This document shows, in pieces, positions 1-6,638 of a DNA stretch of 14,326 nucleotides (positions are counted from its first letter, which is position 1; each line of letters starts with the position of its first letter). Position numbers and translations under genes: made by a program. The DNA comes from W2P13-069 sp051876105 (GTDB lineage Bacteria > Actinomycetota > Coriobacteriia > Coriobacteriales > QAMH01), in the NCBI GenBank assembly GCA_051876105.1, contig JBJEHN010000130.1, forward strand, positions 1 through 14,326, in the 5' to 3' direction. A model generated the notes under the pieces. That model did no database searches and was not told the origin of the DNA. It worked only from the letters and a program-made list of their open reading frames with translations.

Positions 1-709
1 TGATCAGCTCCGCCCAGTCCTCGGTCGTGAGGCCGGGGTCGTAGACCTCCGGCAGTGGCAGCCACGCGTCGCTGCCGTACGCGTCTGTCGACAGCTCCGG
101 GAAGGGTCGGTTGGTGGCGCTGCGGATCTGCTGGAGCAGGGAGAGGTAGCCCTGCCCGTCGACCTGGGACGGCACGGAGACGGAATATGCCTCTCCCAGG
201 TAGCGGACCGTGTTGGCGTCCAGGGCGATGAAGGCGTTCGGGCGGCACCAGTACAGGGCCGAGGTCAGGCTCGCACGACCGATGTTCTTCTGCTTCAAGA
301 CGGCATCGAACAGCGCGGCAAAGATATCAGCGCCTTGCCCGCTGTCGGCATAAGCGAGCGCGGCCTCGAAGAAGTCCCACTTCTCGCCGATGCTCTCGTC
401 GAGGCCGTCCATGTAACGCCATCGGCGGGGGTCGGAGACGGGGATGCCGGTGAAGTCGCGCGGCGGGTCTACCGAGGCAATGCCGAATGAGCTGAGCACG
501 TCCTTGACGATCCCCTCGCGCGTCGAGTCCTTCTGGCGGCGGTTGAACGCGGCCATGAACGTGAGGGGGTCCATCCTCTCCACGCCATCGAGGTTAGCGT
601 GCCTGCTGCAGATGTCGAGTAGGAGCGGCTCTTGCCCGCGCCTGTTAAGCAGCTCGCTGGCAATAGCCTCGTAAGCCTCAACCCAAGTGAACCGAGCGTC
701 ATCTGCCAT
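1..709 (-). CDS. McrB-like AAA+ restriction ATPase, N-terminal part (cut by window edge)
   Basis: An open frame of 236 codons starts at ATG 709 and runs off the window at base 1 without a stop. An in-frame ATG at 718 is possible, but the G5 tract at 720-724 lies about 10 nt before 709, so 709 is preferred. The N-terminal two thirds resemble the region that precedes the AAA+ motor in McrB-like type IV restriction proteins: a WRYMDG motif near residues 97-102, WDFFEAALAYAD near 111-122, and LTSALYWCRPNAFIALDAN at 148-166, which fits the family pattern LT-x-LFW-x-RP-x-F-x-LD. The Walker motifs would lie beyond the edge, so nucleotide binding is not seen. Such proteins use nucleotide hydrolysis to drive cleavage of modified foreign DNA and usually have an McrC-type nuclease gene next to them. 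Family assignment is from remembered motif patterns and is moderately sure. Confidence 0.62.
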   Translation of the reverse strand, partial: MADDARFTWVEAYEAIASELLNRRGQEPLLLDICSRHANLDGVERMDPLTFMAAFNRRQKDSTREGIVKDVLSSFGIASVDPPRDFTGIPVSDPRRWRYMDGLDESIGEKWDFFEAALAYADSGQGADIFAALFDAVLKQKNIGRASLTSALYWCRPNAFIALDANTVRYLGEAYSVSVPSQVDGQGYLSLLQQIRSATNRPFPELSTDAYGSDAWLPLPEVYDPGLTTEDWAELI

Positions 710-854
710 GGAAACCATGCCCCCTGTTCGATGCGGAGCATATGCGCGCCGCGCCTGCAGTCGACCCTAAGTCTAGTGCAACTGGAGACCGTGTTGGGAA
801 ACAGGCGTGGCACTGAGATGCCCGCCAGATGGCATCACGCCACCAGCCTCTCCC

Positions 855-1028
855 CTACCCCTCGTCGAGTTCCCGCAGCCTCCTCATCCACTCCAGCACG
901 TCCCGTTGTCCAGGTACTCGAGCAGCAGGCCCTCGCTGAACCTGTCCGTACGGATGACGTTCACGATGAGCGACAGCGTTGTGCACCGGGCGTCGCAGGA
1001 GGACACATCGAGCACGTCCGCCTTGCTC
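855..1028 (-). pseudogene. DUF6508-like C-terminal remnant with a one-base deletion
   Basis: Reading leftward from 1028, the frame gives ADVLDVSSCDARCTTLSLIV, then NVIRTDRFSEGLLLEYLDNG, ending at the GGG of 902-904. There the frame breaks: as written it reads on to TGCWSG and a stop. If one G is restored, it continues DVLEWMRRLRELDEG and stops at TAG 855-857. The pattern (V-R-x-x-RF-x-EG-LL, then a gap, then L-x-x-LREL) matches the C-terminal end of DUF6508 proteins as I remember them. No N-terminal part or start codon is present, so this is a decayed gene end. The function of DUF6508 is unknown. A sequencing error in the G run could explain the frameshift but not the missing N-terminus. Confidence 0.45.
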
Positions 1029-1195
1029 TCACTGGGTGATCCCGCGGGACTCCAGCACGTTCTGGTAGGACCGCGCGTCGAGCTCCGGGTTGTCGCGGAC
1101 GCGCTCGTTGACCGCGCCGACGAGGCGGTGCGCGGTGCGTTTGTAGCTGGGAGCAGAGCGAAAGCAAAGGACATAGAAAAGGGCTGGAATCACAA
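1029..1195 (-). pseudogene. Unidentified C-terminal gene fragment
   Basis: An uninterrupted minus frame gives VIPALFYVLCFRSAPSYKR, then TAHRLVGAVNERVRDNPEL and DARSYQNVLESRGITQ, ending at TGA 1029-1031. No convincing start codon or ribosome site precedes it. The charged helical composition looks protein-like, and its last 17 codons recur at 3172-3223, where most substitutions keep the frame readable. I do not recognise the family. It lies directly upstream of the DUF6508-like remnant on the same strand, so the two may be pieces of one lost locus. Confidence 0.35.
1037..1088. repeat. 52-bp relic repeat, copy 1
   Basis: This stretch matches 3172-3223 at 46 of 52 positions by eye, in the same orientation. 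On the minus strand both encode variants of PELDARSYQNVLESRGI (here) and PELDAWSNRDVLESYGI (copy 2). The match ends sharply on both sides, so the copies look like remnants of paralogous gene ends rather than an active element. Confidence 0.75.
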
Positions 1196-1253
1196 CACCC
1201 TGAAGACTGGTAGCATCTGGCCTACGTGTTCGCGCAAGCTGCAGGGAGGGGCC

Positions 1254-2162
1254 ATGAGGATCAGCGCGACGGCCATGGGGGCCGCGGCGATACTGCTATG
1301 GAGCCTCATGGTGGGGCTCATGCGCCTGACGACGGAGGCCTTTGGGGCACAGCTCGGCCCGGCGCTCGTGTACGCGGTCGGCGCGGCGATGCTCTTCGCC
1401 GTGCACCGCCCCACGCCGCTGGGGCAGCTCCCGCGCTCCTTCCTGCTAGGTTGCGGAGCCCTCTTCGTGCTCTATGAGGTCTTCCTCTCCCTTGCCGTGG
1501 GGCTCTCCGCTGGTGGCACCCAGACCATCCAGGTCAGCATGCTCAACTACCTGTGGCCCACGCTCACCATGCTGGTGTGGGCGCTCATGAGCGGGCCCGG
1601 GCGCGTGACCCACCTGCTCAAGGCGCTGCCTGGCGCGCTGCTCGCAGCGGCGGGGATGGTGCTCACAGTGGGCGGGGACAGCATCCCGGCAGGGGTGCCG
1701 CTGCTGGGCGGGGTCGGCGCGGACCCCCTCCCCTACGCCCTCGCCTTGGGCGCTGCCGTCATATGGGCCGTCTACAGCAACCTCGCGTCGCGCAGCGCGG
1801 GCAGCAGCAACGCGACCGCGTACTTCTTCCTCGGTGTGGCCGAACTGCTCTTCGCGATCTACTTCGCGGCCGGGGCACCGGCGCCCCCGCGCCCCCTGGG
1901 CCTCTCGGGCATTCTGCCGCTGCTGCTCTGCGCGGCCTCGATGGCCGCGGGCTACGCGCTGTGGAACCGCGCGGCCGCGATGGGCGACATGGGGAGGATC
2001 TCGGTCGTCTCGTACTTCGCGCCGGTGCTCTCAAGTGCGATGAGCTCGCTGCTGCTCCAGACCTTGCCCTGCCCGGCGTTCTGGGCCGGCGTCGCCCTCG
2101 TCGCCGCTGGCTCCGTTCTGGGCTGGCTTCTGGTGGGGAGGAAGCAGGGAAAGCAGGCCTGA
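1254..2162 (+). CDS. yddG: YddG-type aromatic amino acid exporter (DMT/EamA family)
   Basis: A 302-residue integral membrane protein of the drug/metabolite transporter superfamily, about the length of E. coli YddG, which exports aromatic amino acids across the inner membrane. Matching segments lie along the whole chain: LLWSLMVGLMRLTTEAFG at 14-31, MLNYLWPTLTMLVW at 96-109, VIWAVYSNLASR at 169-180 and SYFAPVLSSAMSSLLL at 253-268. Hydrophobic stretches fit ten membrane helices in two EamA halves. The frame is open upstream to 807, but ATG 1254 is chosen because GGGAGG lies at 1244-1249 and homology begins there. The spacing of 4 nt to the ATG is short. The gene stands alone, with decayed genes upstream and ybaN 421 bp downstream. 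The family is clear; the exported substrate is inferred. Confidence 0.88.
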   Translation: MRISATAMGAAAILLWSLMVGLMRLTTEAFGAQLGPALVYAVGAAMLFAVHRPTPLGQLPRSFLLGCGALFVLYEVFLSLAVGLSAGGTQTIQVSMLNYLWPTLTMLVWALMSGPGRVTHLLKALPGALLAAAGMVLTVGGDSIPAGVPLLGGVGADPLPYALALGAAVIWAVYSNLASRSAGSSNATAYFFLGVAELLFAIYFAAGAPAPPRPLGLSGILPLLLCAASMAAGYALWNRAAAMGDMGRISVVSYFAPVLSSAMSSLLLQTLPCPAFWAGVALVAAGSVLGWLLVGRKQGKQA

Positions 2163-2245
2163 TTCAACAAGGCTCACAGGGAGGGTCACCGCTGGCGAGG
2201 CGGTCCTGCTGCACGAAGACGCCCACGGCAGAGAAAACCTGCTCT

Positions 2246-2266
2246 CCCCCGGCTTGCTGCCGGGGG
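2246..2266. terminator. Strong GC hairpin after yddG, weak terminator candidate
   Basis: A perfect 8-bp stem, CCCCCGGC with GCCGGGGG, closes a 5-nt loop about 84 nt after the yddG stop. There is no T tract on the plus side; on the minus side a TTTT follows only after about 9 nt. It could slow or end transcription, but it lacks the usual signature. Confidence 0.3.
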
Positions 2267-2477
2267 CAGCCACGGCGTCCCATCGGCTTTCGTGGAGAAG
2301 GACTGCTTGCCCTCTCGGACAACATTCGGCGCCGGCGCGGTGGCCATATCTACAGGCGCGCACGTCGGCGGCAAGGCCACAGCCTGCCCGCTACGTCATA
2401 ACTTCCGGGGCTTCGGTAGTTTGTGCGGCAGGGGGATAGCCTAGGCCGCAGCGTCCTTCGCCCCCTACTTGTTCATC

Positions 2478-2506
2478 GCCCGCATTCGCCGTTGGCGAAC
2501 GTGGGC
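2478..2506 (+). promoter_or_regulatory. Long imperfect hairpin upstream of ybaN
   Basis: Arms 2478-2490 and 2494-2506 pair over 13 positions, with a single A-C mismatch and one G-T pair, around a 3-nt loop. The inner part, TTCGCC-GTT-GGCGAA, is perfect. The hairpin ends 77 nt before the ybaN start. A TATACT box at 2530-2535 resembles a -10 element, but no -35 box sits at the right distance. Its position suits an operator or upstream terminator. No protein-coding sequence was recognised in 2163-2583. Confidence 0.35.
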
Positions 2507-2583
2507 GGCGAGCCGTGTGCGCGGGCGGATATACTCGTGTGCATCGCATCTGAGCCCGCACCCGACCGGCGAGGAGAGACCCT

Positions 2584-3021
2584 GTGGGACGACTCAAGAA
2601 GACCCTGTTCATCGGCATCGGCTGCCTGTGTGCGGCGCTCGGATTCATCGGCATGTTCGTGCCGGTGCTGCCCACCACGCCGCTCATGCTGCTGGCGGCG
2701 CTCCTGTTCTCGCGCAGCTCCGAGCGCCTCAACAGCTGGCTGGCGCAAACCGCCCCCTACCGCGCCTACGTCGAGCCCTTCAAGGCCAACGGCGGCATCT
2801 CGCTTGCCAAGAAGATCCACATCCTCGGCCTCTCGTTCACGGTGATGGGCATCAGCGCCCTCCTCGTGCAAAGGCCGCTCGTCTGGGCGATCCTGGGCGC
2901 TGTCGCCGTCTTCCTGCTGGTGCTCATGCTCGCCGTCGTCCCCACCATCCCCAAGGGCCAGGAGCAGCCCTACGGCGTTTGCTCAGATGCCGATCCCGCC
3001 GCCCGCTGCGAGGAGGATTAG
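2584..3021 (+). CDS. ybaN: DUF454 / YbaN-family inner membrane protein
   Basis: A 145-residue protein starting at GTG 2584, with GAGGAG at 2571-2576 placed 7 nt before the start. The DUF454 hallmark is clear: a first membrane segment at about 8-28, then FVPVLPTTPLMLLAALLFSR at 25-44 followed by SSERLNSWL. Two more hydrophobic segments lie at about 80-97 and 99-120, with a short polar tail. E. coli YbaN is about 125 residues and has no established biochemical role, so the function is unknown. It stands alone between two spacers of decayed sequence and is separated from yddG by hairpins, so it is probably not co-transcribed with it. Confidence 0.88.
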   Translation: MGRLKKTLFIGIGCLCAALGFIGMFVPVLPTTPLMLLAALLFSRSSERLNSWLAQTAPYRAYVEPFKANGGISLAKKIHILGLSFTVMGISALLVQRPLVWAILGAVAVFLLVLMLAVVPTIPKGQEQPYGVCSDADPAARCEED

Positions 3022-3171
3022 CTGATGCTTGCAGGCCCGGGCCCCAACCGAGCGGCTTGAGGGCAAAGACATGCTGCTTGGCCTCGATGCGGACACCGAC
3101 CCACACAAACCACCGAAGCCTCTCATTTGAGATACTTAGATTGTCGGCCGGCTGCGAACCGACTCCGGCCC

Positions 3172-3223
3172 TGATCCCGTAGGACTCCAGCACGTCCCGG
3201 TTGGACCACGCGTCGAGCTCCGG
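3172..3223. repeat. 52-bp relic repeat, copy 2
   Basis: Second copy of the sequence at 1037-1088, in the same orientation. On the minus strand it lies inside an open frame from 3274 that reads through into clearly non-coding sequence, so it has no gene end of its own. The rest of 3022-3274 shows no recognisable gene, only short palindromes at 3034-3043 and 3238-3247. Confidence 0.75.
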
Positions 3224-3274
3224 ACTATCCCCACGAGGACGGCCGTCAAACCCCGCGTGCCCAGGCGGATGCAC

Positions 3275-4243
3275 CTACTGCCGGACCTTCACCTCGCCGC
3301 GCTCGCAGCGGTTGCCCCAGGAGTCGATGAGCACGCCGTCTTGGTAGACGCAGATGACCTCGCAGTGGTTGGCGCACTTGCCGCACTCGACCTCGCGGGT
3401 CTTGAACTCGAGCGCGGAGAGCTCCCAGGAGAAGGGCTCCGCAAGCGGGTGCGCGGGGGCGGCCTCCGCCGCGAGCAGCGCAGCGCCGAAGCAGCCCATC
3501 AGGTGGCCGTCCGGGTCGACGAGCACGGGCATGCCCAGCAGCTCCTCGAAGAAGCGCACCACGCCGGCGTTCTTGGAGACGCCGCCCTGGAAGACCACCG
3601 GGCTTGCGATCTTCTTGCCCTTGGCCACGTTGTTGAGGTAGTTGCTCGCCACGGCCTTGCACAGCCCGGCCACGATGTCCTCGCGCGGATAGCCCATCTG
3701 GATCTTGTGCACGAGGTCGGACTCGGCAAACACCGTGCAGCGCGCGGCGATGTTGGCGGGGTTGGCGCTCTTGAGCGCCAACTCGCCGAACTCCTCCACC
3801 TCCAGCCCCAGGCGGTGGGCCTGGCTGGAGAGGAAGCTGCCCGTGCCGGCTGCGCACAGCGTGTTCATGGCGTAGTCCGTGGCCACGCCGCTCTCCACGC
3901 AGATGATCTTGGAGTCCTGCCCGCCTATCTCGAGGATGGTGCGCACGTCCGGGTGCAGGAAGGTGGTGCCCACAGCGTGCGCCGTGATCTCGTTCTTCAC
4001 CAGGGTGGCGTGCGTCATTGCGCCCACCAGGCGGCGCGCCGAGCCCGTGGTGCCCACGCCCGCCACCGTGACCGCGTCCTCGTCGACCTGCCCGCGCAGC
4101 TCCGCGATGACGCGGCAGGCTGCGTCCGTGGGGTTGCCCTCCGTCCACAGGTAGCTGCGCGCGACGATGGAGCGCTGCTCGTCGATGAGCACGCCCTTAG
4201 TGGAGATGGAGCCGGTGTCTATGCCGAGGTACACGTTGCTCAT
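3275..4243 (-). CDS. Acyl-CoA dehydratase-type activase (BcrAD/BadFG ASKHA ATPase)
   Basis: A 322-residue ATPase of the family that injects electrons into 2-hydroxyacyl-CoA dehydratases and benzoyl-CoA reductases. The phosphate-binding loop GIDTGSISTKGVLID is at 7-21. LCAAGTGSFL at 129-138 and AARCTVFAESDL at 167-177 supply Cys130 and Cys169, which in HgdC-type homodimers hold one [4Fe-4S] cluster between subunits. FQGGVSKNAGV is at 218-228. The C-terminus adds a cysteine-rich tail, CGKCANHCEVIC at 287-298 plus GNRCERG at 310-316, absent from the short HgdC type and typical of large fused activases. The ATG at 4243 overlaps the upstream stop as ATGA, so translation is coupled. Last gene of the three-gene operon; its substrate partner is inferred to be the upstream HgdB-like protein. 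Confidence 0.88.
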   Translation of the reverse strand: MSNVYLGIDTGSISTKGVLIDEQRSIVARSYLWTEGNPTDAACRVIAELRGQVDEDAVTVAGVGTTGSARRLVGAMTHATLVKNEITAHAVGTTFLHPDVRTILEIGGQDSKIICVESGVATDYAMNTLCAAGTGSFLSSQAHRLGLEVEEFGELALKSANPANIAARCTVFAESDLVHKIQMGYPREDIVAGLCKAVASNYLNNVAKGKKIASPVVFQGGVSKNAGVVRFFEELLGMPVLVDPDGHLMGCFGAALLAAEAAPAHPLAEPFSWELSALEFKTREVECGKCANHCEVICVYQDGVLIDSWGNRCERGEVKVRQ

Positions 4244-5466
4244 GCGGATGCCTTCTTCCGGGCGATCATGTCGTAGAAGGCCTCGAGCCGGGTGTCGAGG
4301 CCGGTGTCGCTTGTCTGGGAGTCGTAGCTGAGGAAGAGCACGGGGATGCCGTGCTCGCGGCTGATGCGCTGCAGCACGGGCATGGTGTCGATCTCCGGCG
4401 TGCAGCCGCTCGACTTGATGTGAACGATGCCGTCGAAGCCCTGCTGCGCGTAGCTCTTGGCGGCGGCGATGGTGAGGGTGCTGGTGGGGCCCATGTCGTA
4501 GCTGCAGTACTCCGGCACGCTGCGGCGCAGGTTGGCCTCGTTGTAGCGGAGCCAGCGGTTCGTGAGGTTGACGTCGCGGTGCAGCTCCACGCCCATGGCG
4601 AGCAGCTTGTCTTCCGCGTGGAGGTTGCTGAAGGGGTCGACCGCGGTGAAGAACTCCCCCACCGCGCCCACGCGCAGGGGCTCGGCGGGCTTGTCGAGGG
4701 GCAGCGCGCGCAGGGCGTCCATGCCCTCGAGGTAGGCGGAGCGGACCTCGGCGGGGCTCGTGCAGTGGCGGAAGGCGTCGTGGGTGCGGGCCAGGGCGCG
4801 CTTGAAGCTGCCCTCCTCGCGCTCGAAGCCGGCGTTGGCCAGGTAGAAGGCGCGCATCTCGTCGAGATGCTCGACCATCGCCACGCCGGCGGCCGCCAGG
4901 GGCAGGGCGCGCGAGAGCTTGAGGCCCGGGTTGATCTTCTCCTTCACCACGCGCACGTGCTCTTTCATGCTCGCGCCGTCCAGGTTGGAGAAGTTCACCA
5001 TCTCGAACTCGTAGCCAAGCGAGCGCAGCGTGGATTCCTGCAGCTCGCCGTAGTAGCCCAGGCGGCAGGGCCCGGCAAACTGCACGAGCACCTCCGCCCC
5101 GCGCTCGAGGGCCTCGATGTAGCAACCCATGATGTGCTTGTAGGGCGCGCAGACGAAGTCCGTCGAGTTGGCGCTGCCCAGCTCCAGCGTGCGCTTGGTC
5201 GAAGGCGGGATGCGCACGTACTCCGCCCCGCACACCTGTTCGACGAAGAACTGGAAGGCAACGTCGTAGTCGCCGTAGTTGAAGAAGGCAACGCGCTTGG
5301 GACGCTCTCCGCCCTCACCGTGCTTGGGCTTGCGCCGCTTCTTGCCGAGCAGCCTGAAGGGGCCGGGCTGCCCGCCGCCCAGGCGCACGCGGGCGTGGGC
5401 GAACGCCCCGCCGAGCGTGTCGCTGCCTGCGCTGCCGAACAGCCGCGACGGTTGGCGCTCATCCAT
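4240..5466 (-). CDS. HgdB-like / acyl-CoA dehydratase activase-related Fe-S protein
   Basis: A 408-residue protein related to the catalytic-side subunits of the 2-hydroxyacyl-CoA dehydratase superfamily. The first 55 residues are a basic, Gly/Pro-rich extension of unclear role. The conserved part then shows candidate cluster ligands: Cys106 in VCAPYKHIMGC, Cys115, Cys134 in FAGPCRLGYYGELQ, Cys321 in PEYCSYDMGP and Cys355 in KSSGCTPEIDTMPVL. It ends in DSQTSDTGLDTRLEAF at 382-397, a family signature. The start ATG at 5466 has AGGGGAGG 8 nt upstream and lies inside the end of the previous gene, overlapping it by 8 bp. It overlaps the activase gene by 4 bp. It probably receives electrons from the activase; the reaction is unknown. 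The superfamily is sure, the precise role is not. Confidence 0.8.
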   Translation of the reverse strand: MDERQPSRLFGSAGSDTLGGAFAHARVRLGGGQPGPFRLLGKKRRKPKHGEGGERPKRVAFFNYGDYDVAFQFFVEQVCGAEYVRIPPSTKRTLELGSANSTDFVCAPYKHIMGCYIEALERGAEVLVQFAGPCRLGYYGELQESTLRSLGYEFEMVNFSNLDGASMKEHVRVVKEKINPGLKLSRALPLAAAGVAMVEHLDEMRAFYLANAGFEREEGSFKRALARTHDAFRHCTSPAEVRSAYLEGMDALRALPLDKPAEPLRVGAVGEFFTAVDPFSNLHAEDKLLAMGVELHRDVNLTNRWLRYNEANLRRSVPEYCSYDMGPTSTLTIAAAKSYAQQGFDGIVHIKSSGCTPEIDTMPVLQRISREHGIPVLFLSYDSQTSDTGLDTRLEAFYDMIARKKASA

Positions 5467-6427
5467 GGAGGTAGCCTCCCCTGCTCTGGAACGTGAGGAT
5501 GTCGACGAAGCTCTCGATGCGCGTCTCCAGGCCCGCGGTGCCGGTCTGCGCGTCCACCGTGAGCAGCAGCGAGGGAACGCCGCTCAGGCGCTGGGTGAGC
5601 GCCTCGTTGGTCATGGAGTCCGGCCCGCAGGGGAACGCGCTCATGATCACGACGCCGTCCACCTTGTCCCTCAGGCAGGCGATGGCGCCGGTGAGCTCGC
5701 GGTTGACGATCCACGGCATGGTGGTGCTGAACTTCTCGGAGGCCTCGAGGGCTTTCTTGGGGTTGAAGTCATGTGCGAAGAGCACCTGCGCGCCGCAGCG
5801 CTCGAGCATCTCGACCGCCTGCAGCCCGAGGTAGGGGTCCTGGCTGACGTAGGGGTGCGCGCAGAAGAGGATGAGCGGCCGGGCGGGGCTGCTGCTGCCG
5901 CGCGCGTCGAGCGCTGCGCGCAGCTGCTCGTCGAAGGCGCGGGCGCGCTCGCTGCGCTCGTCCTCCCATGCCTCCCGCGCGCGCTTGTAGGCGTGCTTGG
6001 CCTCCTTCTTGCCCGCGCCGAGCCTCTGGCCGAGCTCGATGAAGGCCTCCCTCTCGGGGTGTTCGAGGTCGATGCGCAGGCTGAGGAGGGGCAGCTCCCC
6101 GCGGCCCATTGCGCTGCAGAAGGTGCTGGCCACGAGGTCCGGCAGCGACTCGAACTTGGTGCAGTAGCCGCGCCGGCGCTCCTCCCCCGCAATAGAGGGC
6201 ACGAACACGCAGTCGCAGCGGCCCTGCAGGCTGGCGACGTGGCCCATGAAGATCTTGGAGGCAAGGCAGCACTCGTCCACGGAGAGCGCCTCCCCCTCCT
6301 CGAGGACCACCCTGTCCGTGGGGGCGCTGAGGACGACCCGGCAGCCCAGCTCCTCGAAGAAGCGGGACCACAGGGTGCCGAAGCGGTACGCCAGCAGGGC
6401 GCGCGGTATTCCGATAACAGTAGTCAT
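5459..6427 (-). CDS. DUF2229 protein, activase-associated
   Basis: A 322-residue protein beginning with the DUF2229 signature IGIPRALLAYRFGTLWSRFF at 5-24, followed by DECCLASKIFMGHV at 51-64, GYCTKFESLP at 87-96, FPCGPDSMTNEAL at 265-277 and DAQTGTAGLETRIESF at 292-307. The last motif is shared with the next gene, so the two proteins appear distantly paralogous. Cys53, Cys54, Cys89 and Cys267 are possible Fe-S ligands. In the large single-chain activases of clostridia, a DUF2229 region is fused to the ATPase; here it is the separate first gene of the operon. The ATG at 6427 has no clear ribosome site and overlaps the stop of a possible 30-codon ORF as ATGA. Function is unknown beyond its link to the activase. 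Confidence 0.82.
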   Translation of the reverse strand: MTTVIGIPRALLAYRFGTLWSRFFEELGCRVVLSAPTDRVVLEEGEALSVDECCLASKIFMGHVASLQGRCDCVFVPSIAGEERRRGYCTKFESLPDLVASTFCSAMGRGELPLLSLRIDLEHPEREAFIELGQRLGAGKKEAKHAYKRAREAWEDERSERARAFDEQLRAALDARGSSSPARPLILFCAHPYVSQDPYLGLQAVEMLERCGAQVLFAHDFNPKKALEASEKFSTTMPWIVNRELTGAIACLRDKVDGVVIMSAFPCGPDSMTNEALTQRLSGVPSLLLTVDAQTGTAGLETRIESFVDILTFQSRGGYLHG

Positions 6428-6516
6428 GAGGAGAGAGTGTAGTCTTCCGTATCGCCTGCGTCCATCTCGACGAAGCGTCCTGTCAACAGATGACTAGCAA
6501 ATATGAGGGCCTGCAT
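6424..6516 (-). other. Possible 30-codon leader ORF coupled to the DUF2229 gene
   Basis: An ATG at 6514-6516 opens 30 codons beginning MQALIFASHLLTGRF and ending EDYTLSS, whose TGA overlaps the DUF2229 start as ATGA. AAGG lies only 2 nt before this ATG, so initiation would be poor. Its codons are less GC-biased than those of the neighbours, so this may be plain leader sequence. It is listed because the downstream gene lacks its own ribosome site. Confidence 0.25.
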
Positions 6517-6577
6517 CACCTTGCAGAATGTGCGGCAGCGTAGAGGACATCGCCTCCAAGGGCTAGGGCGCAGAAAA

Positions 6578-6604
6578 CCAGGGGGATCGCTTGGAGCCCC
6601 CTGG
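6578..6604 (-). terminator. Rho-independent terminator of the radical SAM gene
   Basis: On the minus strand, CCAGGGGG pairs perfectly with CCCCCTGG around an 11-nt loop and is followed at once by TTTTCTG. It begins about 35 nt after the radical SAM stop, so that gene is probably transcribed apart from the activase operon downstream. Confidence 0.72.
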
Positions 6605-6638
6605 AGCTGGCTTCGCTGCGTGCGCTCGCTCCCGCGCG

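Noticed and set aside
807..1253. 149-codon N-terminal extension of the YddG exporter
   Set aside because: It runs through minus-strand gene remnants, is not membrane-like and lies before a good ribosome site at 1244-1249.
3034..3043. GGCCCGGGCC palindrome after ybaN as a terminator
   Set aside because: It has no loop and no T tract on either side, so it is likely chance in GC-rich sequence.
4351..5496. A 381-codon open frame on the plus strand opposite the HgdB-like gene
   Set aside because: It is composed of shadow-type Ala/Gly/Val/His-rich sequence with no motif. The minus strand here has recognisable proteins with ribosome sites and overlaps, so this is a GC-driven antisense frame.
6453..6486. 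TTGACA on the minus strand (6481-6486) as a -35 box for the activase operon
   Set aside because: No acceptable -10 sequence occurs 16-19 bp downstream; the position holds GGACGC.
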